Shown here: one piece after another, positions 36,430 to 46,524 of the stretch
Layout of the letters: each line of letters begins with the position of its first letter
How positions within the stretch are numbered: position 1 is the first letter of the stretch
Assembly: GCA_014058105.1 (NCBI GenBank)
Contig: JACGCM010002399.1
Span: forward strand, 62,001 to 126,000
Length of the DNA stretch: 64,000 nt
DNA from: Kingdonia uniflora
Lineage: Eukaryota > Streptophyta > Magnoliopsida > Ranunculales > Circaeasteraceae
Direction: 5' to 3'
The notes under the pieces: generated by a model
Told to the model about the DNA's origin: nothing
The model's database searches: none
What the model saw: the letters and a program-made list of their open reading frames with translations, nothing else
Program-made: the position numbers and the translations under genes

Positions 36430-39400
36430 TCAGGCCAAATTCATATTACAAAGGATTCTTTTCTGCTAATGGAATGTCAGCCGTGCTTTCCCCTTCAGCA
36501 AGGGGTTGAACATTCAGTTCACGGATTACAGCAACTCTGCCACGCCATATCAGATCAGCAGGTCGAGGACCTAAATTGGTTTTCATGGAGGCCATACAGT
36601 TCCCTTGATCTATATTAACTCCACAAATGCATCCCCTATCCGACATAATTTTGAACAAGGTATCTCGTTCTAACTCAAGTCTTTTTACTTCCTCTACAAA
36701 ATACCCTATAACCGACTTTAACAGATGAGAAATTTGCTCATGCCTTCTTGAGGCATGACTCCAATCTAGCATGTAGATTCTTCTAATGAGTCATTTCCAT
36801 ATCGACCCGAGCATCATAACCTATATACTCTTCCAATTTCTTAATATATTTAGCTGATTCATTTAGGTTTATAACCTCTAGGTCCACTACCTAAGCACGA
36901 AGTCTCTTGATTTCTGCATTCAAGTCTTCCCTAGCCAGAATGTCCTTTAATAATTCATCTTTCTCCATTATCAACATCTCATTTGCCCTGATTTCCCCTT
37001 CCTAGATTTTTTCCCTGATAAGAGCAGCATCAAACTTCTGTTTGCATTCCCCAAGCTTGCATTACCTCTCTGTACATATCCCTGAATTTGAGCTACGTCA
37101 CCTTCCAGCTCTCTAATTGGTCCTGATAAACTAGCTTCATCCCCTAAGGCTAAAGGAATTTGAACATCCTTTTTACTCCCCCTCGAGCACTCTCTAGCTT
37201 CTGTCTTCTTAGCACATGCGTTGGCTTGCGTCAGTTTGGCCTTTAGTCCTGCCTTTAGCTTGCATTACCTCTCATTATGATCATTACATCTTTGTTGCAT
37301 CTCCCGAAACTCCATATCCTCCGCAGGTAAGGTTCCATGTAAGTGTTCCACTATAGCCCCCGAGGCCGATAGATTATCTCGAGCTACTTTCAGCCCGTTA
37401 TCTTATTCTACCAATTTCTGCTTCAGTCGCTCCAACTCAATTATGCAATTTTGTAGATCAACTCGAATTGCCCTTCCGATCTTTCAAGTGCTTGAATACG
37501 ATACTAAGCCATTTCATCCGGCCTATTCTTTGACATCAGCATGTCAATCCGACTCTGAAGCGTCGCGGCATGTTCTTTTATCTCCGCAAGCTCTTTTGAC
37601 CCTTTGTCAACTTTGGCATCTCTCTCCTCGAGCTTGCGAATGAGGTCGATAATAACCTGGGTTCCCGCAACATATTTGAAGTGTACTTTTACATGCTGGT
37701 CTTCTCTGTCCTTATTCGCTCCCCTCATCATATCCAACTTCTCCGCAAATTATTGGTTACATTGGAGCATTTCATCTTCGCATGAGCGAACTGAATCCAA
37801 TTCGGCCTGCACAATATAGATCTATTACATACAGTTCAATTCAAAACACCCATCAACACACATATATACGTGCCTCATTTCTAAAATAGTATTCGATTTC
37901 TAACATCTACTGTGTACAACTACTTTTAGACTTAAGGTCGAAGTACAACTCAGCGGAACACTTCATGCCATGTATTTAAGTGTCTTAGGTACACATTTCC
38001 TATATGTAACTATCTAACTTTTTAATATATACCTCTACATTCTATGATTTTTTTCCTTACTTAGCAGTTATGTCGATATAGCATATAAGCCGAAAGGCCT
38101 TTTTAGATCAAACCTGCAGCTCCGCTTGCGAAGACAGCGAAGATGTGGAAATCTATTTCTCCTTGGCAAACTCAGTCTCTAGGTCTTTTATCCTGAGACT
38201 CATTTCTCTAAGTGCCTACAAGAGAGTTACCAAAGAAAAAGTCAGCCTAAGAGTCTATTTAATGTACACAATCTAACATTTTACAATACCCATCCAAAAT
38301 GTTCATACAAAATAAAATCATTTCTCTACCCTACCTTCTCGTTCTCGCCCTTCGGGATTTTGTTATCATCCCCTTGGCTATCCAACACTGTCTGGCGGGA
38401 GACACCGTCTAAGCCATCAACTACTCCCACCGCGACCTCCTACATCCTTTCATCATCTTCCTCCTCAATATAGATGTCCGCCTTAATGGCATTCACCTCC
38501 TCCTTGGAGTATCCCTTCAATATCAGGTAGCGCCCCAGCCTGTCGCGCTCCTTCACCATCTCCTCCAGATTAGCCCTCACCTCCACCTATAGCTGACCAA
38601 TTGCCATGGCATGGGAAGCCTTCAGAGCCTCCAACTGCTTTGAGTCCTTAACAACATCAACTTCAGCTCGAGCTTACTTCTTCTCGAGCCCGATTTTCAT
38701 CCTCATCAGCTCGGACTTGTCTTCCTCAACTCCAAGCCAGATCCCCTTCGCCAGCCGAGCAACCTGCAGAACAAAAATTGACCTCAACATCAGCTCAAAA
38801 AGCAACACATAATTTTTTTTACACAATCAGTATAGACTTACCATCTTGCTCATATCTTCCCCACTGTGAAGAACCACCAACTTGGCCCTCTCCTCAACCT
38901 CTTTGAGGTCATCTACCATGGCAGATCGCTCTTCACGGACCTTTTCACCCGATTTCTCTGAAGGTTCGACCCTTTTCCTTTTTTCTTTGGCAACCTCACC
39001 ACTTCCAGTAGTTCCAGAGGCCGACAAAGATTTTAACATTCGCTTTTTTAGATATTTTTGAGCTATTTTACTCGATGTCAGGGGTCTTGGCCAAGTTGGT
39101 TTAACCTTCCTCACCAGTTCCTCGCCTCTTCCCTTCGTCAGAACCCACCATCAACCTAGTCAATTGAGTTTTTTCAACCTTCTTCGACCTGCTATCTATC
39201 CTCTTCTACCTACAAAGGCCTAGTCCATCCAACACAACTACAAGCTTAGTCTCCTCCTCCGCAACGTCGTCCAATAATGATTCTTTCCTCTTCACGTGAG
39301 ACTTCACACATGCCATGCACAACTTTTTTATCATCAACTATAGGCATAAGTTCATACATATCAATAATTTTATCTATGCATGGTTATACTTACTTTCTTT

Positions 39401-40650
39401 TACAGTTCAAAACTGAAGGTCCAAAGGTTTTTCGTCATCTCTCTGAAGGTAATTACCCTTCACCCATATGACGTTATAATTCAAGGCTCGACCTGCTGAA
39501 TTCAGATCGAAGAAGCGAAGCCAAATTACGCATGCACAGAAGTATGCCCCACCACTAGCATGATAATTCTTCACCCCATAAAATTGTAACACATCCTCAG
39601 GGGATATCCTCATCACCTTCCCCTTATTCTCCCACCTTTCATTTAGGTGATCACAAATACTAATTACCTCCCACATGTTCCCGTTCAATTGAACGGGACA
39701 TGCTCTAATGGCATTCATAATCCCCTTTGCCAAGTTGGTAAGGGGAAGACTCAGCCCGTCCTCTAATTGAGACAGGTAATACAGAAAACCTTCTTCAAGG
39801 TCACTACGAACACCCCCATCAATGTATTCTAATGAGATCGATTCATCTATAGCGCTATCTCGTTTTTCCACCACTAAATCCACCAGCAAATAAAAATATT
39901 CTTCCCCTGTCGGTACCGTGCAACCCCTAAACTGCCTACTGGCATATTCTACATAGTTACCCCATGTTCATCCTACAGTAGCCTTGACTTTACAGAATTC
40001 TCTTAATGCATCGGAACCAGGAAGATAGGATACCAATTGACTAGGAAAGCCTGGAAATTGTTCCAATCCTACCTCACCCTTACTATCAGACTCTCCTGTT
40101 CGGCCCGAGATCGACGCCTCATTAGCAGGAAAACTATTATTTTAAAATTACAACTCTACAGTCAATGAATTGATCCTACAAATACCTCTCACGTTCGACC
40201 TACAGGTACAGGTACAGGTACAGGTACAGGTACAGGTACAGGTACAGGTATCTATTATTATTTCGTACAAATCGATCATTCATATACAACATATCTTTTA
40301 TATATTCTGTGTATATGTCAAAATTGCAGAGATTGCCATAAGTAGTTGTTATTAAGATTTGCTTAATAAAAAGAAAAAAAAGATTATAATTTACATAAAT
40401 ACATATATACTGCATACATCTCAACTAACCTTCAGAATCCGAATGGGAATCCGCAGTAGCGCCAACTCCTTCCCCCACGACGCTGTTGTATAGCCACCTG
40501 CGTGATCCAGTATCTTTCACTCTCTTTAACCCTTGATTGTCCTCAGATAACTCGTTATCAACTCCCCTAAAATTTGTGTGTACCTCTCACTCTCTCTATG
40601 CTCTCCAAATTTTCAGAATTGAAAAATGTTTGAATAATGAGGAAGAGGCA
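36430..40650 (-). pseudogene. A2 antisense gene 2 (aORF2), multi-exon
   Basis: Opposite to A2's gag-pol. A short first exon near 40510-40440 ends before a GTTAG donor. The middle exon at about 40133-39402 has the best frame: GEEYFYLLVDLVVEKRD, AIDESISLEYIDGGVRSD, LTNLAKGIMNAIRACPVQLN, GNMWEVISICDHLNERWENK, ISPEDVLQFYGVKNY and FFDLNSAGRALNYNVIWVKG. Exons at 39114-38827, 38770-38340, 37737-37504 and 36772-36446 encode charged coiled-coil sequence. The middle domain is shared with A1, B1 and C2. It resembles plant proteins annotated as putative gypsy-type transposon; no biochemical role is known to me. Confidence 0.68.
40201..40250 (+). repeat. (TACAGG)n microsatellite
   Basis: Just over eight perfect hexamers in the presumed first intron of A2 antisense gene 2. 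The matching A1 region near 16000 does not carry the array, so it expanded after the two copies parted. Confidence 0.9.
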
Positions 40651-41149
40651 CTGTTTATCCATTCTATCTCTAACGACTGGCAGTTACTGTGCCACGCATG
40701 ACCCGTCCTCACTTTTAGAACTGAGGCATCCTTTCCACTATGTATGTCAGACGTCTTGTACCTTTTCGATAAAACAAACTTTCCATCATTACCCCGCCCC
40801 TCATATTTTAACATATTTTTCTTTCCAGTTTCCATATCTTTTTCTAACCTTCCTACACTCATGATGACTCACCCTATACGATATCAGATTTCAACAATTT
40901 TTCATACAAAACAAAACTAGAAGCTTCTGCATTTCTACATTTTTGTTTCTCTATCCTCTTTTATCATATTTATAGTGATAGTGACGTCATTTTTAAAGTT
41001 GATAAAAATTTCAAAATTATTCAAAATATTTATCACAACAGTTTCAAATGGCATTTGCAACTATAGAGGATCCCCTTAATTTACATCATTTTCTGTTAAA
41101 ATTTAACAAACTTATATTTATTCATGATAAACATGTTTTACATTATTAC

Positions 41150-41477
41150 ATCTAGAACAACCTGAACGACCACGTCCGATCACATTACCACTCAATCAAC
41201 CATCTTCAAATTCAATCTCAACCTCAGCAATCAATCTAACCATTTATTCTCGAACTGCAGAATCCAGCACCAATACACGAAAGCATACCTCATAGAAATG
41301 TTGGGCATACTCAAGGTCCATACGCCTGACATCTAATCCTTCAAGCTGATACTCCCTCACTAGTAACTCGGCATCATAGCCAAACACACCAAAAATCCTC
41401 TCCCGCACTTCAGCAATCTTTATAGCCAATAGTCCTTCCGCGGCACGACGAATCCTCTTAGATCGAGTCCGTACCAT
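41150..41477 (-). pseudogene. A2 antisense ORF 1 (aORF1)
   Basis: The best-preserved start of the four copies: MVRTRSKRIRRAAEGLLAIK at 41477, then IAEVRERIFGVFGYDAELLV, REYQLEGLDVRRMDLEYAQH and FYEVCFRVLVLDSAVRE. After a stop it continues MVRLIAEVEIEFEDG and GNVIGRG. An upstream in-frame ATG at 41510 exists, but the copies agree only from MVRTRS. The TATA box seen in A1 is decayed here. Function unknown. Confidence 0.65.
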
Positions 41478-41519
41478 CCTAACCTCTACTCCATCTTCAT
41501 AAATCATCATACCCTTATT

Positions 41520-42540
41520 TTACACACTTTCTCCTCAAAGCAGGATTTTAACTTTTTATCTCATAATAGAAAACCCCAGAATCTTGAGGAAAAATATTTG
41601 AACTTACCTCTTCCTTCGACCTCGTCCATTATATTACTTTCCAGGTCGAGCTTATTCTGTCTAAATTTATTTTTCCATCGAACTCTATTAGATCGAATTT
41701 TCATATTGCTGAATTCTTAAAAATTTGCCTTCAACATTTTTAACACACACAACAGGTTTTAATTACATCACAACATAAATTCTCATACATACTTATCTCA
41801 GTTCGAATAAAGACTGGCAATATTCATACAGTCTATACATTCTTCATAATATTTCAGTTCAATTTCTACATATTCAATATCTACAACGACACTAGTAATT
41901 GGATAACAAATTGTATTCATTTAAACAAATATTACACATGTTTTTACAGATAACAAGTCTTTTAATAATCGATCTCAGGTACAGTACAGATACATAAATC
42001 TGCCAAACACCAAACTCTAGGTACTTTATAGATAACAAGTTTATCAAATGTTTTTATAAGTTACAGGTAGTTCAGGCCTTCCAGGCGTCAAGTCCTTCAG
42101 TTCATCCTGATGCAAAGAAGATATTGGAACCAACAAAGAGCTTCTTTCGCATGAGTCTGGTCAAAGTTCAGTCGACCTTCACATGGAAACTATGCAAGAA
42201 GTAGACTCAGTGTTGGCCCCCTCCCTGAAAACTGAAGGTCTTCTAAGTGCAATAGTGTGATGGAATGCAGAAGCTGACAACCACCATTCGTCTCCTTCAT
42301 CTACTACCATCGTCTCCTCCTCTGAAACCTCCACCACCGAAGAGCTGGTGAAGATAAAGAGGACCCAGCCCCACAAAGTAAAAGTCTTCTGAGTGTCAAA
42401 AGACGATGGAAATGGGTCAGCAAACTCCCACTTCTCGTCTTCCTCCTCCACTGCCATCACCGCCTCATTTATAACCACTACCCATGAAGAGTTGATAGAG
42501 ATAAAGAAGGCCCAACCTTAGAATCCATAGCGATACAAGA
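41520..42540. other. A2 region upstream of antisense ORF 1
   Basis: Mostly non-coding. It holds TATAAATG on the minus strand (42466-42473), GA/CT-rich runs around 42280-42480, and a local repeat of TTATAGATAACAAGT (41946 and 42020). It aligns with A1 17240-18140. Confidence 0.4.
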
Positions 42541-42542
42541 AA

Positions 42543-42884
42543 TCAGCATAACTGCCCCGCAGTTACACATATCCCTGCATATGAAGCTCGAACATTATCC
42601 TTCGCCAGAGTACAGAGACAAGCCCACCGTTCCTCGCCAGTAAAGATGGGAACATGAAACCTCCACTTATAGTAAAATTCCTCCTCAACTTCAACCGCTT
42701 CCTCTTCTGACATATCTTGATAACTCAGAGGAACAGGAACGGGTATCGAAAACTCCAAGGATTGGTCACCAAAGTACTTCAACTTCAATCTTTGTACTTC
42801 AGTCGCAATCCTCTCTTTAAGGACCATCCTCCAAGTCTTTACTATTCCTTTGTAAAGTTTAGGGAAAATTATGAAAATATGCAT
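42543..42884 (-). CDS. Third antisense frame in A2, unknown protein
   Basis: A 113-codon open frame on the minus strand just inside the 3' LTR: MHIFIIFPKLYKGIVKTWRM, then LKERIATEVQRLKLKYFGDQ, DMSEEEAVEVEEEFYYKWRF and GEERWACL. The middle is acidic. A1 is truncated here, so I cannot test conservation in the window. It may be another antisense gene, an upstream exon, or chance. Confidence 0.3.
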   Translation of the reverse strand: MHIFIIFPKLYKGIVKTWRMVLKERIATEVQRLKLKYFGDQSLEFSIPVPVPLSYQDMSEEEAVEVEEEFYYKWRFHVPIFTGEERWACLCTLAKDNVRASYAGICVTAGQLC

Positions 42885-43163
42885 TACTTCAAAGATTTGC
42901 TACAGGTACTATTTATATAACCTTACATTTATTGTGCAGGTACAATTTCCCAAGCGTCATCATTTATTATAGACGCGACTATTCAATCACAAATATCACA
43001 TTCATTAGCATCTATATTATTATTTAATACCAATCACTTCCCAATATCGCGTAACTTCCTTACCATCAATGTCATCATTACTCCATTTTGAAATTTAAAA
43101 TTTTTAACCCGAATACCCATTACCCTCAGATTTTTTCTCAACCAAAGCCACTCGTGACTTCAG

Positions 43164-43178
43164 TTGCGAGGGGGCGAT
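43164..43178 (+). other. A2 polypurine tract
   Basis: TTGCGAGGGGGCGAT directly before the 3' LTR start TGTAAGG. Confidence 0.75.
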
Positions 43179-43800
43179 TGTAAGGGCCTATCCCTCGATT
43201 TTACCTATAATTGAGTTGTCGCCAGTTCGAATTTCCTCCACCTCAGGCTCATGCATTTTTTATCATAACTTCTTTAGTCAACATTTCAACCTACCCCAAG
43301 AACTAATGAAGAACGTGGGTTGAGCTTAAATCGGAAAACCTGAACAAGTCAAAGATACCTATCTTATACGAACTCGTCAGTTACTCAGTCAACCGCCACT
43401 AACAACATTGTTCAGAAAGCGTGTTCTAGGACGAAAAAGAGCTGCGGGAAGGGTTTATATAAAGAAGAAGCTTTAGACGAGGCAGGAACAAAAAAAATTA
43501 TACAAGAGATCGCCTAGAAACTGTTAATCAAGATTCTCAAAACATTCAAACTTCTTATTTACAAGGTTTGAACATTTCTATATCTAGAAATAACTTGTAA
43601 TAAGATATCCATCACAAGCAATAAAGATACTTTTACAAAAACCCTTCACTCGAGGTCATGGTTTTTTACCTATTCAGAGGTTTTCCACGCTAAAATTCAC
43701 CTGTGACATTTTCTTGCTTTTCATTTGAATATTGTCACAGGTTCATTGGTGGGATAGCGAATTCCAAGCCATTTTGAGCTCATAGAATTTGGCCATTACA
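43179..43800 (+). repeat. A2 3' LTR
   Basis: TGTAAGGGCCTATCCCTCGA to GGCCATTACA, 622 bp, same length as the 5' LTR. TATATAAA at 43456-43463. Confidence 0.93.
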
Positions 43801-43805
43801 GCTTG
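43801..43805. repeat. Target-site duplication of A2, right copy (GCTTG)
   Basis: Partner of GCCTG at 29255-29259. Confidence 0.75.
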
Positions 43806-44050
43806 GGACCTCATTATCACCCACCTTCTGCAAATCCGATTCAGCCATGTATCGAGAGAATATAACTTCTCGGCAGATCAAATTACAAGGAGAGGGTCAG
43901 ACCCAAACCAACCAGCAGAAAAATAGACAAATGGCAAACCAGATTACTTACAAAATATTGAAGACCATGTCACAAACTACTTCAGAGTCAGGAAATCACG
44001 CTGAATTGGATGTATGATCTTAGTTTACTCATTTTTCGGTTATTGTATAT
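43806..44050 (+). pseudogene. LINE-type RNase H domain, second part
   Basis: Continues the domain split by A2: WDLIITHLLQIRFSHVSREY then NFSADQITRRG, which matches the family ending of the IYREGN..AD.LA type. The frame is regained when A2 and one TSD copy are removed (MLKTAWDLI across the site). Confidence 0.68.
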
Positions 44051-45611
44051 AGCTTGATTGTTGACAGGGGCCACTTACTACTAACCACTGACATGTGTTA
44101 GGGGGTAACAAACAGGCTCCTATTTCTTTTGTAACATATCGTTTATTTATTAGATTAAACTTTTTGCAAAACCAAAAAAAATAGATGCATTAATACCTTA
44201 AACTAATTTTTCTTATACTCAAGGGTACTAAAAAAGTAATAGAAGCATGAATACCAAGATGCAAATCGGATATTCACTTTGATATCCTCCGCGTGTAGGA
44301 GTCGCCTTAAGCTCAATACTTACATTTTATTGATGCCATCATCTAATTTTCCTAACCATGAAAAGATAAATAAGCCAGCATTAACTGGAAAAAAAGGAAC
44401 AAAATTTGTAGTAAATGAAAAAAGCACTTAATACTGAACATACATTCTTACCATTAAAGTGTTTAGTTATACGTCCTTCAACCACAAGCAAGCATGAAGA
44501 TCATGTTAAGGAAACCTGCATATATTACATTTTGGAATCATATGGAGGTTACAACCTGTTTGTTATCATTAATTTCTTTGTCAATTTTCGGCCAAAACAA
44601 TTAATTGCACTTAAAGAGCACAAATTTATACCTTCTAAGATATGCAATCCCAAGATTTGCAAGGGCATCCAAGCAAGTCATTCGAGGCCACAGTCAACAA
44701 CGATGATAAATCTGAAATTGCACTCCCAAGAAAATTTACAAGTAACATCAAAAGTTTCTCTGCTAAGCTAGAAGAATATGTTAGTTAAAGACCATTCTTG
44801 GTCCTACTTGTATAATTAGTATGACCACAAAGCATAGCGAGCTTATAAAATTCTATATCTTATATCTATATTGCCATACCCCATCTTATTCTTCAAGACC
44901 ATACCACCATGTGCATCATATAACAATATTAGTTGTATTCAAAACTAGCTTATCCTATATCAGGAGCACTACCCCCATTAGTAACATGAGAAGTGGTTGG
45001 CTTGGAAAATGAAAAATCAGGGCCAACATTACTTCTCGTATCACAACATTATCCCTTTCTCTAAGAAAATTCCCTAAATTCACTCTATTAACAGTATTTT
45101 TCTTCCTTTCTTGTAAACAACTCAACCAGAGAATTTCAGGGTGGAGCTCTCTGGTTGTTGACCACATTCGCAGTGTTCTTTTTCTTTCCACACCTTCTCA
45201 ATTGTAGCTATATCCAATCTTCAAGGTTAACTTTCTCTGATTTCCTTCTTAATTATATGCATTAAGAATATTTTCTTCCTATTTCTCTTTATGTTAGTTT
45301 ATTTTCTAGTATTTTTTCTTCCAACTAGAATAGACAAGCATACAACACCATCTTTCTTGTCAGAGTGCAACAACTCTAGCTAGTTAAACACCTCCAATCT
45401 AAAAACTAGTTTATAATACACATCAATGTTTTAAGCATTATTATTTGTTTTTAACATCATAGGCGTAAATAAAAACTACTCTGACCCGTGAGATACATTA
45501 AACATACAACAAAGCTGCCAATCTAAATAAGAAGTTGGCTACATTAATCAAACAAAATAGCTAATTAAATCATACCCCATTCTAAAAACTAAATCAAAAA
45601 TAAGAAGAAAA
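44051..45611. other. CACTA interior, no recognised gene
   Basis: AT-rich. A 118-codon plus frame at 44415 and a 78-codon minus frame at 45191 are open but resemble nothing I know. Confidence 0.35.
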
Positions 45612-45734
45612 TTTCATAATCGAACCTTTACTCGCTTTTCTTGGGGTCTTAAATCCCAACCCAATATTCTTTAAAAACTTGTTTCCACCCTTTCCATGCC
45701 TTTTTCCTTTACTCGACTTCTTCGAGTTGAACAT
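45612..45734 (-). pseudogene. Captured exon of cytosolic ribosomal protein S11 (uS17)
   Basis: The minus strand reads [19 protein letters not shown] then [17 protein letters not shown] without a stop. This matches the plant 40S protein S11 segment beginning SSKKSGKGKRPGKGGN and ending [14 protein letters not shown], at about residues 17-54. The match stops near a likely exon border. No other S11 exon is nearby, so this is a gene fragment carried by the CACTA element and not a working gene. The ATG at 45734 is a chance start; the position is internal in the real protein. Confidence 0.85.
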
Positions 45735-46339
45735 GTTTTACTCAAAATTATAACACATAAGCAAAAACAACAAAACATAACAAAATTCACATAGATGTAC
45801 AAGTAATAACTAATAATTACCAAATAAATTGTTGGATGTTAAGTATGACTTTTTTTTTCTCTCTCTCAGAAACCATCCCAATATCCCATGATATTCTAGT
45901 AAGCAAAATTTTAAGCCATTGTCTTGCTTTTCAATTATTGCCTAACTTTAATCATCTTGACAAACCGCAATCATGTAATTAAAAAAATTAAGGGGAAATG
46001 TCTCAATCAGGGACAATTCTACACCAAGTAAACTTTAATTTATATCAAAACTCAGTAACAAAAATTACCAAATAAAGAAGATAAAGGTATGCAACTCAAA
46101 ATCCTAAATTGCATAATTATAGAAGTCTGATGAGCAAAGAAATGTTTTCTTCATACCTCAAATCAGTGGCACTATTGTGATGGCAAAGAGAGAAATAGGT
46201 CTCCGGATCTCATCAATGTCAATTTCATTTTTACATAATTACATTGCAATATTGTTGATCGTTAGCTCTCGCTTTTTCCGTAAAGAGCTTGAAAGAGTGT
46301 GGGATATGAAAAATTAAAAATAGAAGAAACCAAAATATT

Positions 46340-46524
46340 TTGCGTAAGGGACGGCCATGTCCAATTTGTCCCTAAATTTTACTATTAAGGACGGGGTAAT
46401 TATCTCCGTCCTAAAAAACAAAAATATAAGTGATTGAATCAAAGTCATCCCAAATGTTTTATTATTTGAGACAAATTTTACTCGGTTCCTAATATCTGGT
46501 CCCTTATAATCATTTTTTTTAGTG
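46340..46524 (-). repeat. CACTA right terminal and subterminal region
   Basis: On the minus strand from 46524: CACTAAAAAAAATGATTATA, then AAGGGACC, TTTGTCTCAAA, TTAGGACGGAGATAATTACC and TTTAGGGACAAATT. Repeated GGGAC/GGACGG blocks mirror those at the left end. Confidence 0.75.

Larger units (their letters stand above)
29260..43800 (+). mobile_element. A2: complete-length Tat-type Ty3/gypsy element (14,541 bp)
   Basis: Two LTRs of 622 bp (29260-29881 and 43179-43800), a primer-binding site, a polypurine tract and a GCCTG/GCTTG TSD delimit a full element. Order: gag, protease, RT, RNase H, second RNase H, integrase, tandem array, then an antisense gene block of about 5 kb. The region between pol and the 3' LTR is 7.6 kb, over half the element. 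The LTRs differ at roughly one base in seven by my hand count, so it is not recent. All genes contain stops. Confidence 0.93.
26650..46524. mobile_element. CACTA (En/Spm) DNA transposon, interrupted by A2
   Basis: The left end reads GACTGCAAGAAAATTCACC (standard CACTACAAGAAA with a changed first base). The right end on the minus strand reads CACTAAAAAAAATGATT. Both ends have subterminal runs with repeated GGGAC/GTCCC and GAGACAGA...GTCTCTAAAA blocks, usual for plant CACTA elements. The TSD is GGG on each side. Without A2 it is about 5.3 kb. I see no transposase, so it is probably non-autonomous. It carries a ribosomal protein S11 exon and a LINE-type RNase H region. Confidence 0.8.

Noticed and set aside
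40170..40424. Two overlapping frames with VQVQVQ and LYLYLY repeats
   Set aside because: Translation of the hexamer microsatellite, not genes.
45612..45734. Functional ribosomal protein S11 gene
   Set aside because: Only one exon is present, the apparent ATG is internal to the real protein, and it sits inside a CACTA element.
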